A stretch of DNA of 64,000 nucleotides from Bacillus sp. ISL-34 (GCF_018613325.1 NZ_JAGGQJ010000021.1:115960-179959); one strand, 5' to 3'. Positions 16,247 through 24,401 are shown, counted from the first letter of the stretch. Numbers and translations: made by a program. Notes: generated from the sequence alone by a model not told the origin.

Positions 16247-17054
16247 CTAGCTTTCCCCCTGGTACATTATCAAATCGTCTAATTTCCCATTCATCATCAC
16301 CAATTTTATACTTAATATCAAAACTTACTGGACGTTGTGAGTCTCCCTTATAGTTTGGGGTTATCTTTACCTTCACTTCATCACCTTGTTTAAGTGCATC
16401 TGCCCATGTATTCTCAAGTTTCTTCCATTCACCTTTATTTAAATTCCCATTCATTGGAACAAGGTTATCAAGATTACCTGAACCTTCGAAAATACTTGCA
16501 ATTAAATGACCACCATCATCATCTGGCAATCTATTTTCTCTTCCTACAACCTTTTGGGCATAGTTATTTCTTTTGCCATCTCCTATCTTGAGAGTTCCAT
16601 CAGCACTAGAAATACGACCTTGACCATCTGTTTTATAATTGTAACCTTCTTTACTTGTGTACTCAACATCTGGTTTCAATACTTTTTTACGACCATTCCT
16701 AGTATAATGTTCCCCGTATTTAACTTTAGTAACGGATTTGACGGTACCCTTAGGAATATTATTCCCTGAAACACCCTCTACTTTGCTATCCCTCACCGTG
16801 AATTTCTGATAGGCTTCCTTAATTGTCTGCTTTTCCACTACAACTTGGCGAAGGTTTGGTCCTCCTGCGAGGGAAACTTGTGCCACACTTATCCGGTTAG
16901 GGATTTCTTTTTTACCTATTTCTTCACCTATATTTTTTAAAGTGGTTTTTCCTGATCTCGCGATGTCTGTTATTGTAGCTTGAGCCTTCTGTACCTGCTT
17001 TTGCGCAAATTCCTTGCTGTAAGGGATGAACTTTGTCCCACTTGCTACTTTTTT
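16239..17054 (-). pseudogene. Orphan LXG C-terminal toxin cassette 2: DNA/RNA non-specific endonuclease
   Basis: An open frame of 272 codons begins right after an in-frame TAG (17055-17057). It starts with 'KKVASGTKFIPYSKEFAQKQ', that is, the intact toxin's pre-toxin junction almost unchanged, and contains no ATG. The nuclease domain at the C-terminal end has 'DDDGGHLIASIFEGSGNLDN' and then 'LVPMNGNLN', the same active-site type as cassette 3 but different in detail. The only candidate start is a GTG at 16886 without a ribosome binding site. It therefore appears to be a promoterless, startless spare toxin tip. The first 288 bp give it near-perfect homology to the active gene, which would suit replacement by recombination. 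Confidence 0.82.
16764..17051 (-). repeat. Junction repeat, copy 2 (about 97.6% identical to the active gene)
   Basis: Counting by eye against 20766-21053, I find 7 mismatches in 288 bp and no gaps. The neighbouring coding sequence on the toxin side is quite different, so the similarity stops sharply at the toxin boundary. Confidence 0.85.
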
Positions 17055-17165
17055 CTAAGCAACCTTGCCTTGAAGTACACCTGTATGATTTTAAGTCCTT
17101 ACGGCCTATTATCGGAGGAGCCCGATATGACGTAAGATGATACATTTTCATATTTCAACAATGAA
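17055..17165 (-). repeat. Cassette leader block, copy 2
   Basis: This is homologous to 15220-15329. It encodes MKMYHLTSYRAPPIIGRKDL leftward. Here a one-base difference shifts the leader out of the toxin frame, so the short frame that starts in it (17151 to 16924) reads the junction repeat in the wrong frame. No Shine-Dalgarno is seen. Confidence 0.7.
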
Positions 17166-17198
17166 AAGACAAAAGACCTTAACTTTTGCGTTAAGGTC
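17163..17198 (-). terminator. Cassette-boundary terminator
   Basis: GACCTTAAC (17175-17183) and GTTAAGGTC (17190-17198) pair perfectly. Reading leftward a TTTTGTCTTTTCATT tail follows. The same hairpin recurs at 19286-19309, and a worn version lies at about 15330-15353, each just before a leader block. Confidence 0.8.
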
Positions 17199-17698
17199 TA
17201 TACAAAAGAACAAACTCTTCTTGTCCTCCAATATTCATTCTTAAGGTATTCTTCTAAAATACTCTTATCATATTCAGTTTCAGGTAAAAGACCCAAACGA
17301 GTATATTCCCAAATAACCCTTCTTTCGTGATCATCTGCATCTGATAGATCTTCATAATCATAGTCAACCTTAAATTCCCCTGTACTTTCTAAAGTAAAAG
17401 TTAATTTGGTCCATTGTTCTTGATTATTATCTTTAAATTCATCTCATAATTCTTTTAAGATCTTTATTAACCTCCGCCATGTATCTCTATACTCTATTCT
17501 ACTAATACTATGTAACTCAGGGATATCGTGACTATATATGAGTTTATCATTAATATTAGACTGATAGAAATAGAACGCAGTCCCTGTCCCCTCAGTAACT
17601 TCTCCATACAAAATTACTTTACTCCATTCTTCTGGAATCATCTCATTTACAGTTTGAGCTATTTTCTGATAATATTCATTTAGTTTTGATTCATTCAT
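17198..17698 (-). pseudogene. YezG-family immunity gene interrupted by a nonsense codon
   Basis: The frame from ATG 17698 encodes a YezG-like protein ('IAQTVNEMIPEEWSKVILYGEV', 'TAFYFYQSNINDKLIYS') and is cut by TGA at 17444-17446 after 84 codons. Read past it, the same frame continues for 82 codons with perfect family features: 'WTKLTFTLESTGEFKVDYDY', 'HERRVIWEYTRLG', ending at TAG 17198. A CGA-to-TGA change in an arginine codon is the simple explanation. It follows the Imm6-like gene in the deaminase cassette, so it is an extra immunity gene not matching that toxin type. Confidence 0.8.
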
Positions 17699-17810
17699 TT
17701 TTTATCCCCCTGCTCTATTTTCAAATGTTCTTAACTTTCTCAGGTTCACCTAATAAGAATTGCTAAGTAAAAAAACCTTCTCTCTTAGGAAGAAGGTCTA
17801 TTTTATGTTT

Positions 17811-18332
17811 TTAGAACAATGGTAAACTATCCCTTTTTATATAATTATAGTTTTCACTATTATCGTTTAATGAGTAGTTTTCCAATAAGTATTTTTTTAC
17901 ATTATTTAGACTTTCAATCTTAAAATAACCAGATTCAATCGCATTTTCACCTAATATTCTTAACGTTTCATCATCAATCACTTCAATCACTTGAGGAACA
18001 AAGTCTCTTTTTTCCTTTTTATATGCTTGATAAGTTGTATAAGAAACAGCATCTAAAACTGAATACCATGCATATTGTTTTTGTACATCCTTTTCTTTAT
18101 TTGCAAACTCAGCTACATCTACATAATCTTCGCTATCTATGTAGTTACACAAATCATCCGCATCGATTTTTTCACCTTCTAGCCATTTCCAACAGGAATC
18201 TAGAGCTTCTCTACCAGTTTTATATCCGAGTTCATTCATACTAATTATATTATACATATTTTCAGCTATTACCAATCCTACTGCAACCTTAGCCACTGCA
18301 TTGAGATTATTGATAAAATCCATAACTATCAT
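17811..18332 (-). CDS. Imm6-like immunity protein of the orphan deaminase cassette
   Basis: This 173-residue soluble, acidic protein resembles the Imm6 immunity family as I recall it. Residues about 8-50 are helical ('VAKVAVGLVIAENMYNI'), with 'TGREALDSCWKWLEGEKIDA' and 'LCNYIDSEDYVDVAEFANKE' in the middle, the conserved 'cW.wLe' and acidic patches. In polymorphic toxin loci Imm6 is found with deaminase and other toxins. It follows the deaminase frame by 7 bp, consistent with a toxin-antidote pair. The start at 18332 has only a weak AGTAGGG site; a second ATG lies three codons later. The frame is intact, although its toxin is broken. Confidence 0.65.
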   Translation of the reverse strand: MIVMDFINNLNAVAKVAVGLVIAENMYNIISMNELGYKTGREALDSCWKWLEGEKIDADDLCNYIDSEDYVDVAEFANKEKDVQKQYAWYSVLDAVSYTTYQAYKKEKRDFVPQVIEVIDDETLRILGENAIESGYFKIESLNNVKKYLLENYSLNDNSENYNYIKRDSLPLF

Positions 18333-18339
18333 TCCCTAC

Positions 18340-19163
18340 TTATTTTCTTATTTTAACCACATTCTCCGGCAACCCATTTATTACCTCAAAGGATAATGTA
18401 TCTCTTGGATATGGTAAACTTGGATTTATTTCAGTCGATACCTTAATTTTTAAATTAGGATACATATCAGTCATTTGCTTAAATATTCCTCTTTCATCAT
18501 TTGGAACAGGATCAAACAAACCTTTTGTACATTTATTACAAATTCCGTTTGGATTAGACTGATGGATATATAGTGTTCCCTTCATATCTTCTGGTTTAAG
18601 TCGTGCTTTTTTAACAGCATCCTCAAATTCAGCTATTATACCTTCTTCTGCATGATCCATGAGCTGGGCATGTCCTCTTATTGATCTATTATAAGGAGCT
18701 TTAATTTCACGACCAGGATATAGTTCATCCAAACTTGGTAAACCTGCTTCTTTTCTAACTTTGGGAGAGCCACCCTCAAATACTATACCTTCTAAACCTT
18801 TTATATCTGTTTTTCCAATAGCAATTGTTTGAGTTTCAGGAACACCTAGTTTTTTTCTAAGACTTTCAAATCCTCTTTCCCAACGTTAATACCCGATTTA
18901 CTTCCAGTTCCATTTACACCCTTACCACCATCACTCTTCACTGCAAACTTCTGTACGATATCCTTAATCGTCGTTTTATCAAAAGTGACATGCTTGTAGT
19001 TGTTTCCATACGCCGTAGCTAACTCTTCGACCCTAATCCGGAGAGGTACTTCTACCTTGCCGATTTGCCGGCCGAATGCTTTTACCTTCTGAACCTGCTT
19101 TTGCGCAAATTCCTTATTGTAAGGGACGAACTTTGTACCACTTGTTACTTTTTCCCAAGTCAC
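18340..19163 (-). pseudogene. Orphan LXG C-terminal toxin cassette 1: nucleic-acid/nucleoside deaminase, frameshifted
   Basis: The first frame (19163-18846) encodes a pre-toxin junction variant: 'SGTKFVPYNKEFAQKQVQK', 'EVPLRIRVEE', 'TTIKDIVQKFAVK'. It ends at a TAG. A second frame, one base shifted, is open from about 18890 to 18340 and carries the toxin: 'GGSPKVRKEAGLPSLDELYP', 'RGHAQLMDHAEEG' and 'HQSNPNGICNKCTKGLF'. The HAE and P-x-G-x-C-x2-C pair is the zinc signature of the cytidine-deaminase fold, in the arrangement of bacterial deaminase toxins. One indel between about 18850 and 18890 separates the halves. It has no proper start and no LXG domain. The Imm6-like gene follows directly. 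Confidence 0.75.
19086..19152 (-). repeat. Short junction repeat in the deaminase cassette
   Basis: About 65 bp (encoding 'TSGTKFVPYNKEFAQKQVQ') are closely similar to the start of the 288-bp junction repeat. The rest of the junction has been replaced by a different linker. Confidence 0.7.
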
Positions 19164-19285
19164 CTTACCTGAGGTAAGTAAATCAACATATTTTCTAAAG
19201 AAAGTTTTTTTTTGACCTGACTGCCCTTTTTCTGAGGTAACCGATATATCTTAAGATAATACATATTCTATTTCAAAAATGAAAA
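19155..19285 (-). repeat. Cassette leader block, copy 1 (diverged)
   Basis: This is related to 17055-17165 and 15220-15329: leftward it reads MYYLKIYRLPQ, then diverges, and it retains 'TSGKVTWEKV' before the junction. It follows the same terminator hairpin. Confidence 0.55.
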
Positions 19286-19309
19286 GACCTTAACTTTTGC
19301 GTTAAGGTC
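19286..19309 (-). terminator. Cassette-boundary terminator
   Basis: GACCTTAAC and GTTAAGGTC form a perfect 9-bp stem with loop TTTTGC, followed leftward by TTTTCATTTTTG. Confidence 0.8.
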
Positions 19310-19500
19310 ATACAAAAAGAACAAGCTCTTATTGTCCTCCAATATTCATTCTTAAGGTATATTCTACTAAAATACTCTTATCATATTCAGATGCAGGTAA
19401 AAGACCCAAGAAAGTATATTCCCAAATACCCCTTCTTTTGTGATTATCTCCATCTAAAAAGATTTTTATAACCATAGTCAACCATAAATTAGATTTTTAT
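19310..19500 (-). pseudogene. 3' remnant of a YezG-family immunity gene
   Basis: The DNA from 19310 to about 19470 is a recognisable but eroded copy of the 3' half of 17198-17698: the same ATTGTCCTCCAATATTCATT and TCATATTCAG stretches, the same order, and the same terminator after it. Indels and stops break every frame. Between 19500 and 19764 a few more protein-like residues ('YEQQEIGEYEKLGIM') can be read leftward, but no gene is supported. Confidence 0.65.
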
Positions 19501-19764
19501 TAACAGGTATGTTTATTTAGTAATATTTTTAGTTTTTTATATTCTTCAATTATCTTGAAATTCATTTTTTTCTATTCGCGTTTAGCATTATACCTAATTT
19601 TTCATATTCCCCAATTTCTTGTTGCTCATAGCTATCAGCATTTTCTGAATTTCTATACTCGCCCTATTCTCTTTCTTATTGCATATATTAAAATAACATT
19701 GACACTCCTTGAAGGAATAACCTTCATGCACCATTAATTCAAATTCTATTTAACTGTAAACAAT

Positions 19765-20220
19765 TTAAAGATTATTATTTTTTATCTCCTCAAACCACTC
19801 ATCAGCAAAATCATCTGACGTTTTTATATCCTCAATTGTATGTACTAAATCATACTTGTATTCTGCTTTGAAGTTCCCACTCCTAACATCATATATTAAT
19901 TTCAACTCCGTTGGCATGTCTCTTTCGTATTCTTTGCATAATTCTTCAATTTTTTCGACATCATCATTGATAATATTTAATACCATAAACTGTCGTTCTG
20001 TAGATACATCATATCTTTCGTCCCCATTCTCCAATGCATCGTTCACCTTGTGACATTCTACATACTTATTGTTAATTAAATAAAAGAAACTGCTCGATAT
20101 CATATCTTCTTCACATGTAGCATAAACATATACTTTATCGGCTCTATCTTCAACATATTCCATACAAATGGATATCATATCAGCTTGCAATTCACTAAAT
20201 CTATCTTCAAATTCTTTCAT
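19765..20220 (-). CDS. Immunity protein of the intact LXG nuclease toxin
   Basis: This 151-residue, very acidic soluble protein lies 17 bp after the toxin stop. I use the ATG at 20220, with AAAAGGAG upstream; a GTG at 20232 overlaps that site. The C-terminal half ('MPTELKLIYDVRSGNFKAEY', 'DDFADEWFEEIKN') has the layout of YezG/DUF600-like immunity proteins (a beta strand pair followed by a Trp-containing helix) but is diverged from the three clear YezG copies in this array. Position and size make it the cognate antidote; the family assignment is tentative. It is the only immunity gene here next to a complete toxin. Confidence 0.75.
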   Translation of the reverse strand: MKEFEDRFSELQADMISICMEYVEDRADKVYVYATCEEDMISSSFFYLINNKYVECHKVNDALENGDERYDVSTERQFMVLNIINDDVEKIEELCKEYERDMPTELKLIYDVRSGNFKAEYKYDLVHTIEDIKTSDDFADEWFEEIKNNNL

Positions 20221-20237
20221 ACTACATTGCACTCCTT

Positions 20238-22265
20238 TTATAAATTTTTAAATTTTGCACTGCCCGGCTTACCATCAATAGTGTAATTAACTATAAATTT
20301 ATCTGGGCGCATATCATTCCCAGAGTAATTTATAGCAACATCAACTGTTACTTTTTTTGGTGGAGTTTCTTTTAGAGCTGCAGCCCATTTATCTTCGACT
20401 TTCTTATATTTCTTCAAATTAACATCAGATAATTGCGATACCAAATTGTCAATTTTAGGTGATCCGCCAAACCTATCAGCTGCCAAATGTCCTGCATGGT
20501 CTTGACCTTTTACTTTACCTGGTGTATTTTTGCTGTGTGACAATCTGTCTTTTCTTTCTGTTAATTTTAAATTTTCTGTTTCAAATTTTGTAATCCTACC
20601 TAAATTATCTGTTTCATATAAGTAATCATACTCTCCAGTTTTATACCTAATATCAGGCTTTAACCTATTTTTTCTACCATTTGTAAACTGTTGCCCTTTG
20701 TCGATAACTGTTTTGACTTCACTTACTCCAGAATTTTCTTTACGCGTCCCCTTAGGAACACTCTCCCCTGAAACACCCTCTACTTTTCTATCCTTCACCG
20801 TGAATTTCTGATAGGCTTCCTTAATTGTCTGCTTTTCCACTACAACTTGGCGAAGGTTTGGTCCTCCTGCGAGGGAAACTTGTGTCACACTTATCCGGTT
20901 AGGGATTTCTTTTTTACCTATTTCTTCACCTATATTTTTTAAAGTGGTTTTTCCTGATCTCGCGATGTCTGTTATTGTAGCTTGAGCCTTCTGAACCTGC
21001 TTTTGCGCAAATTCCTTGCTGTATGGAATGAACTTTGTACCACTTGCTACTTTATCTGCGACCTTGGCCGCACCTGCCACACCGCCGATTCCAAGTGCCA
21101 TCAACAGCCCGTTCTGGCGCTGTTCCTCGGTTAGCTGGTTGCCGAACATGTCTTTGCTGGTGACTGCTTCGCCGAGGCCGTTGGCTGCGAGGAGGCCGTA
21201 TATCCCGTATTCGGTTTTCTGGAGAAGGCTAAAGCCTTTTGTCGTTTTATAGGCATCAAGCGCATGGTTCGCTGCGCTGAGTCCTTTGGCCGTTTTGTAT
21301 AGGGCGCTGCCGCCTTTGATGGCCCGGCCGGCCCAGCCGACGACGGGGATGAATCCTGCGGCTGCCATGGCGCCGGCGGCGATTCGTTCGGCATCGGACA
21401 GCTTGCGGCCCGTTACTGGATCGACTCCTGTTGAGGCCCTGATAGAATCATAATATCCCGTGAATTCCCCTGTAAAGGTTTTTGTCGTATCCCAGGCTTT
21501 TTCGTACCATGGGCGGTTTTCGAGTTCTTCCATTTCTTGTTCGATTTTCCGGGCTTCGGCTTGTTGCTTTTTGAAGGTCTGATAGTCTTTCATCTGACTG
21601 GCGACTTCATCCTTCACTTGATAGACGTCACTATTCTTAAATGCCGATTGGTTGAATGTCATCGGCGAAACGTTGCCGTCCTGATTAGTGGCATCAAGCA
21701 AGGCGCGGAAGAGGCCAACGGCCACATTTTCCTGCCCGACGGACACATCATATTCCTCGACCAATTGCCGGTCGATATTCTCGACCTTTGTCACGGTGTC
21801 ATCCAGCCTCTGTCCCGCCAGCGTGATTTTTTCATTAAAGTCCTTTTGGTCGAACCTATCAAGAGGCAGGATATCGTCAATGCTGTTCAGGATCCTTTGG
21901 AGATCGTTCGCTTGTTCATCGACAAGCGACTTCGCTTGATTAATGCCGTTCGACACTTCGCCATCTAAAAAGGGAACCTCGACCACCGTATTTCCGGAGA
22001 GGTCTGCCTCTTCCAGACTGGCCGGAATGCCTTCCAAAAAACTGATCTGGGTAGTGAATAGCTCCATCCAGGCATCCGCCACCTCGATTTGCGCTTCATA
22101 GAAGCTTTTGATGGCGGCAGCACCGGCTCCTTGAAACTCGTTATCCAGGCCGACGATGCCCTGAAATTCTTTCTTCAGGGCCGCGACTTCCTTCTTTAGT
22201 TCTTCATATTGCTTGGCACGTGACTTGGTTGCGGCCGTCAATGTCTTGGCTTCATATATTTTCAT
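20238..22265 (-). CDS. LXG-domain polymorphic toxin with C-terminal DNA/RNA endonuclease
   Basis: This 675-residue protein has three parts. Residues 1-about 235 are an all-helical LXG domain (start 'MKIYEAKTLTAATKSRAKQY'), the type VII secretion targeting module. About 245-410 is a pre-toxin region with glycine-rich hydrophobic stretches ('AGAMAAAGFIPVVGWAGRA', 'GLLMALGIGGVAGAAK'). About 410-500 is the junction that also occurs in the orphan cassettes. The C-terminal domain has 'KGQDHAGHLAADRFGGSP' and 'KIDNLVSQ', the catalytic histidine segment of YeeF-type nucleases. By family knowledge it is exported and kills neighbouring bacteria by cutting nucleic acid. It overlaps the DUF5344 gene by 4 bp and is followed by its immunity gene. 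Yuk/Ess secretion genes are not in the window. Confidence 0.92.
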   Translation of the reverse strand: MKIYEAKTLTAATKSRAKQYEELKKEVAALKKEFQGIVGLDNEFQGAGAAAIKSFYEAQIEVADAWMELFTTQISFLEGIPASLEEADLSGNTVVEVPFLDGEVSNGINQAKSLVDEQANDLQRILNSIDDILPLDRFDQKDFNEKITLAGQRLDDTVTKVENIDRQLVEEYDVSVGQENVAVGLFRALLDATNQDGNVSPMTFNQSAFKNSDVYQVKDEVASQMKDYQTFKKQQAEARKIEQEMEELENRPWYEKAWDTTKTFTGEFTGYYDSIRASTGVDPVTGRKLSDAERIAAGAMAAAGFIPVVGWAGRAIKGGSALYKTAKGLSAANHALDAYKTTKGFSLLQKTEYGIYGLLAANGLGEAVTSKDMFGNQLTEEQRQNGLLMALGIGGVAGAAKVADKVASGTKFIPYSKEFAQKQVQKAQATITDIARSGKTTLKNIGEEIGKKEIPNRISVTQVSLAGGPNLRQVVVEKQTIKEAYQKFTVKDRKVEGVSGESVPKGTRKENSGVSEVKTVIDKGQQFTNGRKNRLKPDIRYKTGEYDYLYETDNLGRITKFETENLKLTERKDRLSHSKNTPGKVKGQDHAGHLAADRFGGSPKIDNLVSQLSDVNLKKYKKVEDKWAAALKETPPKKVTVDVAINYSGNDMRPDKFIVNYTIDGKPGSAKFKNL
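20766..21053 (-). repeat. Junction repeat, copy in the active toxin gene
   Basis: This 288-bp segment of the LXG gene recurs at 16764-17051 (about 97.6% identity) and 14929-15216 (about 93%). Upstream of 21053 the cassettes switch to the leader block; downstream of 20766 they switch to other toxin domains. Confidence 0.85.
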
Positions 22266-22552
22266 CGCGTAGGATACCCATGTGAAGACGTATGGGCGAT
22301 GGCTTCATCCTGTTCTTTTAATAAGTCAATGTTGGCACGGGTATCTTCCACATTTTTCTGGACGATTTTGATATATTGCTCGAAGACCTTCTCCAGGTTC
22401 GTTTCCCGGTCGATCCATTTCGAGGTGAATTCCAATTTATTGCTTCCAAGCTCGCCTGCCGGCAAATTTCCAAGCGTGACTGTACCAAGTGCCGTCTTCA
22501 CCTGATCGACTTGCTTCGTTACGGCAGGATGATTCAGTTTGATTGTCGTCAT
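22262..22552 (-). CDS. DUF5344 (YwqI/YxiC-like) LXG partner protein
   Basis: This 96-residue helical protein ('AVTKQVDQVKTALGTVTLG', 'NLEKVFEQYIKIVQKNVEDT') is of the YwqI type (DUF5344). In B. subtilis the order ywqH-ywqI-ywqJ is the same as here. In related systems such small alpha-helical proteins (Lap-type) bind the LXG domain and form part of the export signal. It overlaps the LXG gene by 4 bp (ATGA) and the upstream gene by 1 bp (TAATG), so the three genes are translationally coupled. Confidence 0.88.
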   Translation of the reverse strand: MTTIKLNHPAVTKQVDQVKTALGTVTLGNLPAGELGSNKLEFTSKWIDRETNLEKVFEQYIKIVQKNVEDTRANIDLLKEQDEAIAHTSSHGYPTR

Positions 22553-22980
22553 TAAAACAACCGCCTTTTTAAATCTGATATTTTACTTTCCAGCTGTTCA
22601 AATGCCTCTTCTCCTTTGCTCAAAAGGGAGTCGGCTTCTTGGGCTATATTCCCTGCTATGCTCAGAAGCGTATTTTCGGCATTCAGCTTTGTGATCATCG
22701 CCTCGATTTTCCATTGGTAATCGTCATAATCGTCATGAATGATACTGAACATCACATTATAGGCATCATGACGGACTTCCTGAAATTGATCCGAGCGATT
22801 CCCTGTCCAGCTACCACCTAGCTCAGGGTCTTTTATTTTCCTAATCTCGTTTAAACACATGCTCTGCTCTTTTATAATATCGTTTTTCGCATTTTCTAAA
22901 CGTTCAATTTTCACATTCAAATCAGCTTTTTTACTGGAGATAGCAGAGTGCATATTACTCAAAATATCTGCATAAACCAT
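22552..22980 (-). CDS. DUF5082 (YwqH-like) LXG partner protein
   Basis: This 142-residue helical protein starts at ATG 22980, six bases after GAGGTG; an in-frame GTG at 22989 overlaps that site. Two long amphipathic helices flank 'LGGSWTGNRSDQFQEVR', a WXG-like turn, as in ESX substrates and YwqH (DUF5082). By analogy with Lap proteins it likely binds the LXG helix bundle with the DUF5344 protein and helps target it to the type VII machinery. It is the first gene of the operon, and a TATAAT box lies about 60 bp upstream. Confidence 0.88.
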   Translation of the reverse strand: MVYADILSNMHSAISSKKADLNVKIERLENAKNDIIKEQSMCLNEIRKIKDPELGGSWTGNRSDQFQEVRHDAYNVMFSIIHDDYDDYQWKIEAMITKLNAENTLLSIAGNIAQEADSLLSKGEEAFEQLESKISDLKRRLF

Positions 22981-23038
22981 GAAACTCACCTCAGAAACAG
23001 TATAATCCTACACTAAATGTCATATTTTCCTATTTAAC

Positions 23039-23067
23039 ATTATAAGGATTAAAGTCCGAGAGTTAAA
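23039..23067 (-). promoter_or_regulatory. Candidate promoter of the LXG toxin operon
   Basis: Reading leftward, a perfect TATAAT (23039-23044) lies 17 bp from TTTAAC (23062-23067). The -35 is weak, so the call rests on the -10 and on location about 60 bp before the first gene. Confidence 0.4.
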
Positions 23068-23219
23068 TAGGGAGAAATATGCTATTTTGTCAGTTAAAAG
23101 AGAAGATTGACATAAAAAAGTTCCTAAATTCCATATTCTTTATACCCTGCGTTTTACCAATTTTAAACAAGTGAGCAGAATGTCATCTCATTGAATTCTC
23201 TATAAAAATTGCAACCACT

Positions 23220-23468
23220 TCATTCAAACTGCCCTTGACTGTATCTGTACAACAAATCATCCCGAACAAATTCCCTGCAAGTGGAAGATAGATGTGACCG
23301 CTCGGGATGTATCAAATCTCCAAAAGGCAAATCGCCGACAAATTTAACTTCGCCTTCAAAAGCCTGTCCGGATTCACCATCAAAACCGATTACTTTCACA
23401 AAGCAAGTTTTGTGCCCGGTTTTCATAAAATCAATTACCGTTAACACATGATTATGTACATCGTTCAT
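23220..23468 (-). CDS. Small hypothetical protein
   Basis: This 82-residue protein starts at ATG 23468, with GGAGG eight bases upstream. An open extension to 23591 lies beyond that site and overlaps nothing else. The sequence 'HVLTVIDFMKTGHKTCFVKV' and 'SGQAFEGEVKFVGDLPFGDL' suggests a small beta-rich soluble protein with two cysteines; I recognise no family. It lies upstream of the LXG operon on the same strand, 240 bp away, and is unlikely to be co-transcribed. Confidence 0.6.
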   Translation of the reverse strand: MNDVHNHVLTVIDFMKTGHKTCFVKVIGFDGESGQAFEGEVKFVGDLPFGDLIHPERSHLSSTCREFVRDDLLYRYSQGQFE

Positions 23469-23859
23469 TCTTTTTTCCTCCAACCATGAAAGCATTAAGT
23501 AAAGATATTTTTTACTAGTATTATAATAAAGAAACCGATCAAAACAACCATGGTTAAGATCGCTAAAGGCATTAACATTGGAAATAGGCACTCCTACTTT
23601 CCGTGAATCTCTTATACTTTATTTTTTTATGTATTTTGGGTTGATCTATTCACTATAACCTTATTTAACTGACGTTGCATGTCCTGACTTCTCAATTCAT
23701 TCACTTATACTTTGTTTACGTTTCCCGGAATATACTTCTCTTAGCATGTCTTTGATTTCATATTACTTCCATCGAAGGTCAGTCTGGCAACCCCGAGGGC
23801 CTCCCCTCTTCTATATAGATTTATAACCTGCTATAATCTAAGGATTGGAGGTGTGAAAA

Positions 23860-24270
23860 ATGAAAGAAATCATCCAGATATTAGCTGAAATCGTCAATAA
23901 TCTTCACGATTTCATCTTATTCTTTGTGAGTGACACATTAAATTCAAATGCAACGGACAAAGATTTGCATTTTTGGATAATGGGAATCATCGGTATCATC
24001 ATATTTTTGTTCGTGTTATTTTTATCTAATTTAATTTCCCGGATGCGTTTTGGAATAACGATACTCTCTTTCCTTTATACCTTTACAGTCATGGTTGTTT
24101 TAGTATTTGCCATTGAAATACAGCAAGCCCTTACCAGCAGGGGGAATATGGAGTTTCAAGATGCGGCGGTAGGCCTATGGGGGTTCATCGTATTTTTCAT
24201 GGTTTTTGCTGTACTATCATCCATATTCCTTTTGGTGAAGAATTTTTTCAAGCAATCAAAAAAAAGGTAA
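23860..24270 (+). CDS. Small integral membrane protein
   Basis: A 136-residue protein with a strong GGAGGTG site before its ATG. Three hydrophobic helices are clear: residues about 38-62 ('FWIMGIIGIIIFLFVLFLSN'), 66-88 and 108-128. The N-terminal 30 residues are amphipathic, and the C-terminus is basic (KQSKKR), as expected for a cytoplasmic tail. I know no family. A TATAAT at 23832-23837 could be its -10 box. It stands alone between oppositely oriented genes. Confidence 0.65.
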   Translation: MKEIIQILAEIVNNLHDFILFFVSDTLNSNATDKDLHFWIMGIIGIIIFLFVLFLSNLISRMRFGITILSFLYTFTVMVVLVFAIEIQQALTSRGNMEFQDAAVGLWGFIVFFMVFAVLSSIFLLVKNFFKQSKKR

Positions 24271-24401
24271 TGATAGGTCACCTTGCTTAAGACATCCCTA
24301 ACTAGAAATTCGGATTTTGTATTGGCGGGAATGATAAACTCTCTGTAGCATCATCTTAAATCGGAAGGAAGGTTACAGAGAAGCAAATTTGATTCGGGGA
24401 A

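Noticed and set aside
16924..17151. 75-codon minus-strand frame starting MKMYHLTSYR
   Set aside because: It is the cassette leader block read on into the junction repeat in the wrong frame; no ribosome binding site and no independent protein.
13958..22990. Repeats in the toxin region as a CRISPR array
   Set aside because: The repeats are 65-288 bp, coding, few and far apart; there are no short regular repeats with unique spacers.
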